From Solidesulfovibrio alcoholivorans DSM 5433 (GTDB lineage: Bacteria > Desulfobacterota > Desulfovibrionia > Desulfovibrionales > Desulfovibrionaceae), in assembly GCF_000702665.1 (NCBI RefSeq), contig NZ_JNJA01000017.1:22051-86050 (forward strand): a stretch of DNA of 64,000 bases, given 5' to 3'. Positions 41,277-48,824 of this stretch are shown here, one piece after another (position 1 is the stretch's first letter; every line of letters begins with the position of its first letter). The notes under the pieces are model-generated. The model did not search any database. It was not told where the DNA came from and saw only the letters and a program-made list of their open reading frames with translations. A program made the translations under genes and the position numbers.

Positions 41277-42791
41277 ATGGCGCACGGCACCGCTTTTCCC
41301 CCGCGCCGCCTGCTGGCGGCAATCCTGCGCGGCCTCGTCCTCCCCGTCGCCTGCCTGCTCCTTGCGCCCTGCGTCCCCGCTTTTGCCGCCGCGCCCCAGG
41401 CACAACCGGAATTTCGCGGCATCCCCTTCGGCGCGCCGCCCGCCGCCGTCTCCGGGCTCACGCGCATCGCCACTTTCGGCGAAACCGACTTCTACCGCCG
41501 CGAAGGCGACAAACCCCTGGCCGAGGACTGCCCCACGGATATCCGCTACGGCTTCTCGCGCGGCATGCTCTTCTTCGTGCGCATGACCCTGACCGACTGC
41601 CAGGGGCTTGGCCCCCTGATCGCCGCGTTCACGTCCAAATACGGCCGCCCCGCGCGCGAGGGCGCGCCGGGCTGGCTGCGCCTGGTCTGGAACCTGCCTG
41701 CGCTGCGCGTCTCCCTGTCCCACGGCGCGCGGGACGGCGTCACGGTCATCGACTACGTCTATCTCCCGGACTTAAGCCCCGACGAACGCGAGGTCTGGCA
41801 GTCGGCCGAGGACATCCGCAAGCGTGGCCCCATCGGCTTTCGCGGCCTGCGCTTCGGCCGCGAGCGCACCTCCGTGCCCGGACTCGAACCGGCCTACCGT
41901 GAAGGTGCGGCGACCTACTACCGCCGCAAGGGCGACCGCCTGGAGCTGGGCGAGATGCGCCTGACCGACATCCTCTACGGTTTTTTCGAGGACCACTTCT
42001 TCACCGTGGTCATGCGCGTGGAAAACGCCGACGATTTCGAGGCCCTGCGCCGCGCCTACCAGACCAAGTACGGCCCGCCGCGCGCCATCCCCGCGACGCT
42101 CGAGGAGGAGCTCGTCTGGAGCTGGCCCGAGGCGCAGATCGCGCTCACCCGCGATGTCGAGGCCGGCGGCGTGGCCGTGCGCTACGCCGACGCCAAGCTC
42201 CTGGCCGAGGCGAAAGCCGCCGAAAACGCGCACGGTGCGCCGCCGTCGCTCTCCGGGGGCCTGCGCATCTTCTCCCAGGGCGACCCGCCCCGCTCCTTTC
42301 GCGGCGCGGCCTTCGGCTCGCCCCCTGGAAACCTGCCCACGGGCGAATACCTCTACACGCATCGCGGCCGGCGCTATTTCCGCCGCGCCGACGAACGCCT
42401 GCGCCTTGGCGACATTCCTCTCACAAGCGTGCTCTACGCCTACGACGACGACCGCCTCGCCGGCGTCACCCTGGTCATCGCGCCTTCGGGCGAAACGCCG
42501 CAGCAGGACTGCGACCGGGTGCTCGCGGCCTACGCCGCCAAGTACGGCCCGCCCACGCAGCGGCCAAGCGAGGACGGCGGCAGCATCCGCCTATGGACCT
42601 GGCCGGGGCTTTCCATCGCCCTGGTTACGCCCAAGGTCGGGCCCATGGAGGTGCATTACGTGGATTCCTCGCTGCTGCGCCGCCGCGAGGCCCGCATCGC
42701 GGACAAAGCCCTCGACGCCCTGGACAACAAACTTTTCGCACCGCCCGAAGCCGCAGGCTCCCGCATCGAACGCCCAAACGGACAGGAGTAG
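41277..42791 (+). CDS. Secreted protein with three internal repeats, unknown function
   Basis: 504-aa protein with signal peptide (GLVLPVACLLLAPCVPAFAA, cleavage near 38). The mature protein is three tandem copies of an approximately 120-aa unit: residues 46-164, 188-308 and 341-467. Each opens FRGxxFGxxP, continues to a YxRRxxD motif, a (D/S)xLYxF/Y strand, a KYGPP turn, and a W-xx(P)E/L strand ending in xVxYxD. I do not recognise the unit. The KYG.P-type pattern suggests a compact alpha/beta repeat like those of small periplasmic domains. It sits between a HAMP sensor fragment and a GH57-like enzyme with 13- and 6-nt gaps, so the three are likely co-expressed. Confidence 0.75.
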   Translation: MAHGTAFPPRRLLAAILRGLVLPVACLLLAPCVPAFAAAPQAQPEFRGIPFGAPPAAVSGLTRIATFGETDFYRREGDKPLAEDCPTDIRYGFSRGMLFFVRMTLTDCQGLGPLIAAFTSKYGRPAREGAPGWLRLVWNLPALRVSLSHGARDGVTVIDYVYLPDLSPDEREVWQSAEDIRKRGPIGFRGLRFGRERTSVPGLEPAYREGAATYYRRKGDRLELGEMRLTDILYGFFEDHFFTVVMRVENADDFEALRRAYQTKYGPPRAIPATLEEELVWSWPEAQIALTRDVEAGGVAVRYADAKLLAEAKAAENAHGAPPSLSGGLRIFSQGDPPRSFRGAAFGSPPGNLPTGEYLYTHRGRRYFRRADERLRLGDIPLTSVLYAYDDDRLAGVTLVIAPSGETPQQDCDRVLAAYAAKYGPPTQRPSEDGGSIRLWTWPGLSIALVTPKVGPMEVHYVDSSLLRRREARIADKALDALDNKLFAPPEAAGSRIERPNGQE

Positions 42792-42797
42792 CCCCGC

Positions 42798-45047
42798 ATG
42801 GACCGCGCCCTTTGCATCCACGGCCATTTCTACCAACCCCCCCGCGAAGACCCCTGGCTGGGGCACATCCTGCCCGAGGGCAGCGCCGCGCCCAGCCGCC
42901 ACTGGAACGAGCGGATCAGCCGCGAATCCTACACGCCCATGGCCCGGGCCAGGCGCATGGACGGCGCGGGCCGCATCAGCGAACTGCTCAACTGCTACGA
43001 ATGGATGAGCTTCAACGTCGGGCCGACGCTTTTGTCCTGGATGGCCCGCTCCGCCCCGGAAACCTACGCCCGCATCCTCGAGGCCGACGCGGCCAGCCGC
43101 AAGCGCCTGGGCCACGGCAACGCCCTGGCCCAGGTCTACCACCACGTCATCATGCCGTTGGCCTCGCCGCTCGACAAGGAACTGGAAGTCGCCTGGGCCG
43201 TGGCCGACTTCACGGCCCGCTTCGGCCGCGCGCCGGAAGGCATGTGGCTGGCCGAGACCGCCGTGGACACGCAAACGCTCGAAACGCTCGCTGCGGCCGG
43301 CATCCGCTTCACCATCCTGGCCCCATCCCAGGCCGAGGCGGTCAGCGACGACGGCGGGCGCTGGCAGGGGGTGGACGCCGGGAGCATCGACATCCGCCGG
43401 CCCTACAAGGTGGCGCTGCCGTCCGGGAAGCCCATGGCCGTTTTTTTCTACCACGGCCCCCTGTCCCAGGCCGTGGCCTTCGAGCGCCTGCTCGCCGATG
43501 GCGAACAGTTCTTCCGCCGCCTCTCCGGCGCGGCGGGCGAAGGCCTGCTGTCGCTGGCCACGGACGGCGAGACCTACGGCCACCACTTCAAGTTCGGTGA
43601 AATGGCCCTGGCCTACGTGCTGGACCAGGCGCGCAGCGGCCGCGACGGACTTACGCTCACCAACTACGCCGCCTTTCTCGAGGCCGATCCGCCCAAGCGC
43701 TTCGTGCGCATCCGCGAGGCCTCGGCCTGGAGTTGCGCCCACGGCGTGGAGCGCTGGCGCTCGGACTGCGGCTGCACCACGGGCGGGCATCCGGGCTACA
43801 ACCAGAAATGGCGCGCACCGCTGCGAAACGCCCTGAACCTGCTCAAATCCCGCCTGGATGCCCACTTCTTCGCCACAGGCGAACCGCTTTTCGCCAACCC
43901 CCGCCAGGCGCTGGTCGCCTACGGCGAGGTCATGGCCGGCAGCCTCACGCCCGAGGCCTACGCCGTGGCCCATTTCGCGCCGGGAATCACCGCCGCCGGC
44001 AAGGGCACGGCCTGGAAGCTGCTGTCCATGCAGGCCTGGGGACTTTCCTCCTTTGCCAGCTGTGCCTGGTTCTTCGACGAGATTTCGCGCCTGGAGCCGG
44101 TCAACGGCCTGACCTTCGCCTGCCGCGCCATGGAGCTCGCCCGGGCCACGGGCATGGCCGATCCCGAACCCGAGGTCACGGCCGTGTTGGCCGAGGCGCG
44201 CTCCAACGATCCCGAGATGGGCACCGGCCGCGACATCTGGGACAACCTCGTGCGCCCGCGCCGCGAAACCCCGAAATCCCTCGTCTCCCAGGCCCTGCTC
44301 CAACTGACGCTCGAGCGGCGCTTGCCCGCCGCAGGCGAAGCCGCGTCCGCCGTCTGGCCCGGGGTGACGGTTTCCGTGCGCCTGGACGATCCCGAGGACG
44401 ACGCCCGCCCCGGCACGGCGCGCATCCGCTACAGCCTGGAAACCGCCGTGGAGGAGCTGGCCATCCGCTACCGCCCGTCGCCGAGCGCCGATCCCTTCGA
44501 CGGCTGCGTGTCCCTGACCCCGGCAAGCGGCGCGGAGGAAGGGTTCTGCCTGCGCGACGTGGGCCTGCCCGTCAACAAGCGCCAGTCCCTGGCCGACGCC
44601 TTCGCCCGCCACGCCGAGGAGACGGCGTTCGCCGCCATGCTCGCCCAGGCGGCCACGGCGCGAAAGCTGGTCACGGAGTTGCAGGAGGCGCAACACACGA
44701 TCAATCTCGCGCCCCTGTGGCTGCCCCTGTGGGCGGGGCTTGTCTGGCACGACGTGTTCGACCTGCCGCTTGCTCCCAAGCGTGCGGCGTTGCTGCGACT
44801 TTTCCTGCTCGAAGCCGGCAAGGACTCGCCGGTCAAGGCGGCGCTGGAGGCGCGCCTTGCCGCCGAGGCCGCGCGCCGCGTGGCCGAGCCGGACCCGGAC
44901 TGGCAGCAGCTTGCGCGCCTTGTACAGCGTGCCGTGGACCTGGAGCTGCACCCCGACTGGTGGGCGGCGCAAAACGCCCTGTGGGAGCGCCGCCCCTTCG
45001 CCGGCGGCACGGCCACCCTGGCCAAGGCGCTCGGGTTTGCGGTGTAG
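42798..45047 (+). CDS. GH57-like glycoside hydrolase with DUF3536
   Basis: 749-aa cytoplasmic protein. The N-terminus CIHGHFYQPPREDPWLGHIL is characteristic of the GH57-related DUF3536 family, followed by the polysaccharide-deacetylase-like barrel: RFGRAPEGMWLAETAVDTQT (Glu/Asp candidates for catalysis), AVFFYHGPLSQAVAF and LATDGETYGHHFKFGEMALA. The C-terminal 350 residues are the DUF3536 helical region. GH57 enzymes act on alpha-glucans, but the substrate of this subfamily is not established. AGGAG lies before ATG 42798. Last gene of its operon; repeat copy 6 follows. Confidence 0.9.
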   Translation: MDRALCIHGHFYQPPREDPWLGHILPEGSAAPSRHWNERISRESYTPMARARRMDGAGRISELLNCYEWMSFNVGPTLLSWMARSAPETYARILEADAASRKRLGHGNALAQVYHHVIMPLASPLDKELEVAWAVADFTARFGRAPEGMWLAETAVDTQTLETLAAAGIRFTILAPSQAEAVSDDGGRWQGVDAGSIDIRRPYKVALPSGKPMAVFFYHGPLSQAVAFERLLADGEQFFRRLSGAAGEGLLSLATDGETYGHHFKFGEMALAYVLDQARSGRDGLTLTNYAAFLEADPPKRFVRIREASAWSCAHGVERWRSDCGCTTGGHPGYNQKWRAPLRNALNLLKSRLDAHFFATGEPLFANPRQALVAYGEVMAGSLTPEAYAVAHFAPGITAAGKGTAWKLLSMQAWGLSSFASCAWFFDEISRLEPVNGLTFACRAMELARATGMADPEPEVTAVLAEARSNDPEMGTGRDIWDNLVRPRRETPKSLVSQALLQLTLERRLPAAGEAASAVWPGVTVSVRLDDPEDDARPGTARIRYSLETAVEELAIRYRPSPSADPFDGCVSLTPASGAEEGFCLRDVGLPVNKRQSLADAFARHAEETAFAAMLAQAATARKLVTELQEAQHTINLAPLWLPLWAGLVWHDVFDLPLAPKRAALLRLFLLEAGKDSPVKAALEARLAAEAARRVAEPDPDWQQLARLVQRAVDLELHPDWWAAQNALWERRPFAGGTATLAKALGFAV

Positions 45048-45160
45048 GGAGAAAAGAAGGAAAGACGCCTCCGGCGGCCGGGGGGCATGATGCCCCCCGG
45101 ACCCCCTCGCTGGTGGGGCCGATTCGGGGCGGTGAAGACGCCGCCCCGAAACGGCCCCAC
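45048..45160 (+). repeat. 3'-end palindromic repeat, copy 6, with second long hairpin
   Basis: Core from 45067: GCCTCCGGCGGCCGG, then a CCGGGGGGCAT/ATGCCCCCCGG hairpin. A second long hairpin follows at 45113-45160 (GTGGGGCCG, ATT, CGGGGCGG / CCGCCCCG, AAA, CGGCCCCAC; 19 of 20 positions pair, 8-nt loop). It begins 19 nt after the glycosidase stop, same orientation. Confidence 0.82.
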
Positions 45161-45167
45161 GGCCAAT

Positions 45168-45193
45168 TTTGGAGTGATGATTTGGAGTGATGA
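45168..45193 (+). repeat. Tandem duplication of the murB ribosome binding site
   Basis: TTTGGAGTGATGA occurs twice back to back (45168-45180 and 45181-45193). Each copy contains GGAG and an ATG. The first copy's ATG (45177) opens a nine-codon frame (MIWSDDAQG) ending in a TGA that overlaps the murB start region, so it may act as a leader ORF. Confidence 0.75.
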
Positions 45194-46059
45194 TGCGCAA
45201 GGTTGACGGATGGATCGAGTTGACGGGGCTCAATTCCTATGGCGTGGAAGCCTATGCGGCCTGTTGCCTGTTCCCGCGCAATGTGCAGGAATTGCGGGAG
45301 GCGCTGCGGCCGCAGCCGGGGCAGGCCGTGCACCTGCTCGGGCACGGCTGCAACGTGATCCTGGCGCGCAAGTTCTACGACGCGTCGCACCGGTTCGTGT
45401 GCACGCGGGAGCTGGAGACGGGCATCGCGGTCGAGGGGAACGTTGTGCGCGCCGGTGCCGGGGCGCGGCTGCGCGACCTCTGCCGCGTCGCGGCCAGGGC
45501 CGGGCTTTCGGGGCTCGAACGGCTGTGGGACATCCCGGGCAGTGTCGGCGGCGCGGCGTACATGAACGCCGGAGCCTACGGCGCGTCGTTTTACGACACG
45601 GTCGCGGACGTGACGGTCTACGAACCCGGCACGGACACGGTGCGCACGCTCTCGCGCGAAGCCTGCCAGCCGGCCTACCGCCTCACGGCGTTCCAGGGCG
45701 GGGACGCGGTGATCGTCGCCGTGCGGCTGCGCCTGAGTCCTGCCGCTCCGATGGAGATACTTGCGGAGATGGGCCGCATCGGCAAGCTGCGCCGCTCGAA
45801 ACTCCCATACGACAAGCCGAGCGCCGGCAGCGTCTTCCGCCGCCCCGCGGGCGCGCCCCCGGTCGGCGTCATCATGGAAGAGGCGGGCCTCAAGGGATTG
45901 CGCATCGGCGGCGCGCAAATCTCCCCCCGCCACGCCGGCATCATCGTCAACGCCGGCGGCGCGACAGGCGAGGATATCCTGGCGGTCGTCGCGGTCATGC
46001 AGAAGGCGGCGCGGGAGCGGTATGGGGTGGATTTGCGGCTTGAGCAGGTCGCCATTTGA
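45193..46059 (+). CDS. murB: UDP-N-acetylenolpyruvoylglucosamine reductase MurB
   Basis: 288-aa FAD enzyme that reduces UDP-GlcNAc-enolpyruvate to UDP-MurNAc in peptidoglycan synthesis. FAD-binding segments HLLGHGCNVILA and GLERLWDIPGSVGGAAYMNA are clear. The catalytic Ser motif is PSAGSVFRRP and the C-terminal segment GGAQISPRHAGIIVNAGGAT is typical. The start ATG 45193 is best placed (GGAG 5 nt upstream), though GTG 45187 and ATG 45190 are in frame. It stands alone, not in a division/cell-wall cluster. Upstream is the duplicated ribosome site. Confidence 0.94.
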   Translation: MRKVDGWIELTGLNSYGVEAYAACCLFPRNVQELREALRPQPGQAVHLLGHGCNVILARKFYDASHRFVCTRELETGIAVEGNVVRAGAGARLRDLCRVAARAGLSGLERLWDIPGSVGGAAYMNAGAYGASFYDTVADVTVYEPGTDTVRTLSREACQPAYRLTAFQGGDAVIVAVRLRLSPAAPMEILAEMGRIGKLRRSKLPYDKPSAGSVFRRPAGAPPVGVIMEEAGLKGLRIGGAQISPRHAGIIVNAGGATGEDILAVVAVMQKAARERYGVDLRLEQVAI

Positions 46060-46143
46060 TTTAGTTTCCGATACATGTCATGCTAAAAAACCACTTTAAA
46101 AGATCATTTATCGCCTCTTTACTAGGGCAGACCTGGAGAACCT

Positions 46144-47418
46144 ATGCACAACAATGAAATAATTGGAAAACTTCAAACTCTTAACAAGTATTTATCGCCT
46201 GAACGGCCAATTCGAAATTTCGAATACCTTCGGGGGAGAGGCAAAGAATACTCCACTCTCTCCGATGAGATTTCATATTTCAGTTCTATCCCTTTTATAT
46301 ATGGCAATAGAGGAGTAGGAAAAACAAGCCTTGCTAGAACAGTTGCACAAATGACTTCTAGTGCAGACCGAGAACATATCTATGCCGCGTGCTCACCGAA
46401 TTCACCGATGTTGACAATATTTCATGGCATAGCACAAGACTTACTCAACCAAGCAATACAACTGCACCTAATCAAAACAACAGAGACAAAAGCAGAATAT
46501 ACGATATCACTCAAACCAAGCATTCGCTTCTCCATAGAACAAAAACACCCTCAAATTAAACCTTTCTCGGACATTAACGAGGCCGTCAGAACACTAAGAG
46601 ACATAGACTCTTACTACAATGATTCAAAAACTACAATTGTTATTATCGACGAACTTGAAGAAATGAAAAATGACGACAAAACATTATTGGCACACCTAAT
46701 AAAACAAATTGGAGACCAAGAATTCAATATCAGATTCATACTTGTCGGGATAGCGGACAGCGTCCATGAGCTAATAGGAACTCACGCATCTGTTCCACGA
46801 TATATCTGCGAAATAAGCCTAGACCCCTTAAGTGCACAGGATCTCATCAATATAGTTAACGAAGCAGCTTCTGCTGTAGAGATTACAATTGACAAAAACA
46901 TTCTTTACAGAATAGCTATCATTGGAAATGGATATCCGCATTTTGCACACCTAATTGGAAAATCCCTACTTTACGAAGCCGTCATTAATTATGCAAAAGA
47001 TATAACAGACGATATATACAAAAGGGCAATCACCAGGGCGGTTGAAGGTAGCATTGAAGAATTAGCAAATGTTTACAACACAGCAACACAACGCAGAGAT
47101 GATATCTATCGTTATTTAATTTGGTCACTAGCAGACTGCGACTGTATCGACATACGGACGGACGATTTATTCGACCATTGCAAAGAACTGGGGAAAAGAC
47201 ACAACTGGGATATCCCACAGCAAGACATCCTCCCCAAAATACTTCAGAGACTTGGCACAGATAGCTATGGGAAAATCATTAAAAACACTCCTAAACAAGG
47301 AGGCTCCAACGAAAGCAGATATCGGTACAAAAGATTTGGAAACAATCTTATGAGAGGACATGTCCGGTTAATGGCTGAATTGGGTGGCTACCAGTTAGGC
47401 AATGCCACCACTTTATAG
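46144..47418 (+). CDS. AAA/Orc1-Cdc6-like ATP-binding protein on an AT-rich insert
   Basis: 424-aa P-loop ATPase. Walker A GNRGVGKT (54-61), Walker B TTIVIIDELEEM (about 163-174), sensor-1-like RFILVGIADS, and a C-terminal winged-helix-like region ending YRYKRFGNNLMRGHVRLMAE. The opening SPERPI...EYLRGRGKEYSTL is typical of Orc1/Cdc6-like ATPases found on mobile islands. The gene is strikingly AT-rich, full of AAA, ATA and AAT codons, unlike every neighbour, so horizontal transfer is very likely. GGAG is 6 nt before ATG 46144. Its stop overlaps the convergent trmFO stop by 6 nt. Function unknown; a defence or mobile-element role is plausible but no partner gene is present. Confidence 0.85.
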   Translation: MHNNEIIGKLQTLNKYLSPERPIRNFEYLRGRGKEYSTLSDEISYFSSIPFIYGNRGVGKTSLARTVAQMTSSADREHIYAACSPNSPMLTIFHGIAQDLLNQAIQLHLIKTTETKAEYTISLKPSIRFSIEQKHPQIKPFSDINEAVRTLRDIDSYYNDSKTTIVIIDELEEMKNDDKTLLAHLIKQIGDQEFNIRFILVGIADSVHELIGTHASVPRYICEISLDPLSAQDLINIVNEAASAVEITIDKNILYRIAIIGNGYPHFAHLIGKSLLYEAVINYAKDITDDIYKRAITRAVEGSIEELANVYNTATQRRDDIYRYLIWSLADCDCIDIRTDDLFDHCKELGKRHNWDIPQQDILPKILQRLGTDSYGKIIKNTPKQGGSNESRYRYKRFGNNLMRGHVRLMAELGGYQLGNATTL

Positions 47419-48735
47419 ATAATTCATCACATCACACCACTCCCCCCACGCCTTCCGCGCCCGCTCCGGATAGGCCATCTTCCGGTTCGCCTTCTTCATG
47501 CGCTCCTCAAGGGGAGGCGTCAGGCCGAAGTTGACGTTGCTCGGCTGGAATTTCTTGGCCGGCGTGCGCAAGTGATTGAGTAGCGCGCCGAGCGCCGTCA
47601 CCTGCGGCGGCGGCGCAAGCTCCATGCCCTTGGCGATGCGCGCGCCGAGCTGCGTGCCCAGCCACAGGCCGCAGGCCGCGGACTCCACATAGCCCTCCAC
47701 GCCCGTGATCTGGCCGGCAAGGTACGTCCCCGGCCGGGCCACGAGCTCCAGGCGCTCATTCAACACCTTGGGCGCGTTGACGAACGTGTTGCGGTGGATG
47801 CTGCCCAGGCGCGTAAATTCCGCCGCGTGCAGCGCCGGGATCAGGCGGAACACCCGCTCCTGCTCGCCATACGCCAGCTTGGTCTGGAACCCGACGAGGT
47901 TCATGGTCGAGCGCGCCGCGTTTTCCGGCCGCAACTGCACGACCGCATACGGCCGCCGACCCGTTTTCGGATCGGTCAGACCCACGGGCTTCATGGGGCC
48001 GAAGGTCAGCGTGCGCTCGCCGCGCTCGGCCATGGCCTCGATGGGCAGGCAGCCCTCGAAATGCAACTCCTTTTCGAACTCGCGGCTCGGGACCTTGCGC
48101 GCCGCGAGCAGCGCCGCCAGAAACGCCTTGTACTCCGCCTCGTCCAGGGGGCAGTTGAGGTAATCCCCTTCCCCCTCCTGCCAGCGCGAAGCCCAGAAGG
48201 CGCGCGCCATGTCCACGGACTCCGTGGTCACGATGGGCGCGATGGCGTCGTAGAAATACAGGCTCTCGTCGCCGATGGCCTCGCGCAGGCTCGCCGCCAG
48301 CCGGTCGCTCGCCAGGGGGCCGGCGGCAACGACCACGGCCTCGAACCCGGCCAGCGCCGGATCGGACAGGCTCATGATTTCGCGGCGCACGAGCGCAACC
48401 AGCGGCTCGGCCTCGATGCGCGCCGTCATGGCCGCGGAAAAAAGCTCGCGGTCCACGGCCAGCGCCTTGCCCGCGGGCACGGCCGTCTCCCGCGCAGCGG
48501 CGATGACCGCGCTGCCGAGCGCCGCCATTTCGACCTTGAGCAGGCCCACGGCCGTGACCGGCTCGTCGGAGCGCAGCGAATTGGAGCAGACCAGCTCGGC
48601 CAGCCCCGGGCTCACATGGGCCGGAGAATAGAGCGCCGGCTTGCACTCGAAAACGGTGGACGCAACGCCCGCCCGGGCCAACGCCAGCGCGCACTCGCAC
48701 CCGGCCAATCCGCCGCCGATGATCGCTATGGACAT
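47413..48735 (-). CDS. trmFO: Methylenetetrahydrofolate-tRNA-(uracil-5-)-methyltransferase TrmFO
   Basis: 440-aa flavoprotein that forms 5-methyluridine at tRNA position 54 using methylene-THF. It has the N-terminal dinucleotide fold IAIIGGGLAGCECA, HVSPGLAELVCSNSLRSDEP, NCPLDEAEYKAFLAALLAAR, the catalytic-Cys region HFEGCLPIEAMAERGERTLT, and C-terminal HLRTPAKKFQPSNVNFGLTP. The start is ATG 48735 with GGAG 9 nt upstream; a reading from 48795 would include the hairpin and is rejected. The last residues (DVMNYL) are encoded in AT-rich sequence at the boundary with the inserted ATPase gene. Confidence 0.96.
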   Translation of the reverse strand: MSIAIIGGGLAGCECALALARAGVASTVFECKPALYSPAHVSPGLAELVCSNSLRSDEPVTAVGLLKVEMAALGSAVIAAARETAVPAGKALAVDRELFSAAMTARIEAEPLVALVRREIMSLSDPALAGFEAVVVAAGPLASDRLAASLREAIGDESLYFYDAIAPIVTTESVDMARAFWASRWQEGEGDYLNCPLDEAEYKAFLAALLAARKVPSREFEKELHFEGCLPIEAMAERGERTLTFGPMKPVGLTDPKTGRRPYAVVQLRPENAARSTMNLVGFQTKLAYGEQERVFRLIPALHAAEFTRLGSIHRNTFVNAPKVLNERLELVARPGTYLAGQITGVEGYVESAACGLWLGTQLGARIAKGMELAPPPQVTALGALLNHLRTPAKKFQPSNVNFGLTPPLEERMKKANRKMAYPERARKAWGEWCDVMNYL

Positions 48736-48753
48736 GATGGAGACTCCGAAGAT

Positions 48754-48824
48754 GCGGGGAGGGACCCTCTTTGAAAAGAGGGTCCCTCCCCGCACCCCTC
48801 CCCCCAGAAACTTTCAAAGGGGGG
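48754..48824 (-). terminator. Double hairpin between the ABC transporter gene and trmFO
   Basis: Hairpin 1: perfect 18-bp stem (48754-48771 with 48776-48793), 4-nt loop. Hairpin 2: CCCCCC (48800-48805) / GGGGGG (48819-48824), directly touching the stop codon of the ABC transporter gene at 48825-48827. It reads as a 3'-end structure of that minus-strand gene, and is of a different type from the GCCTCC repeats. Confidence 0.6.
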
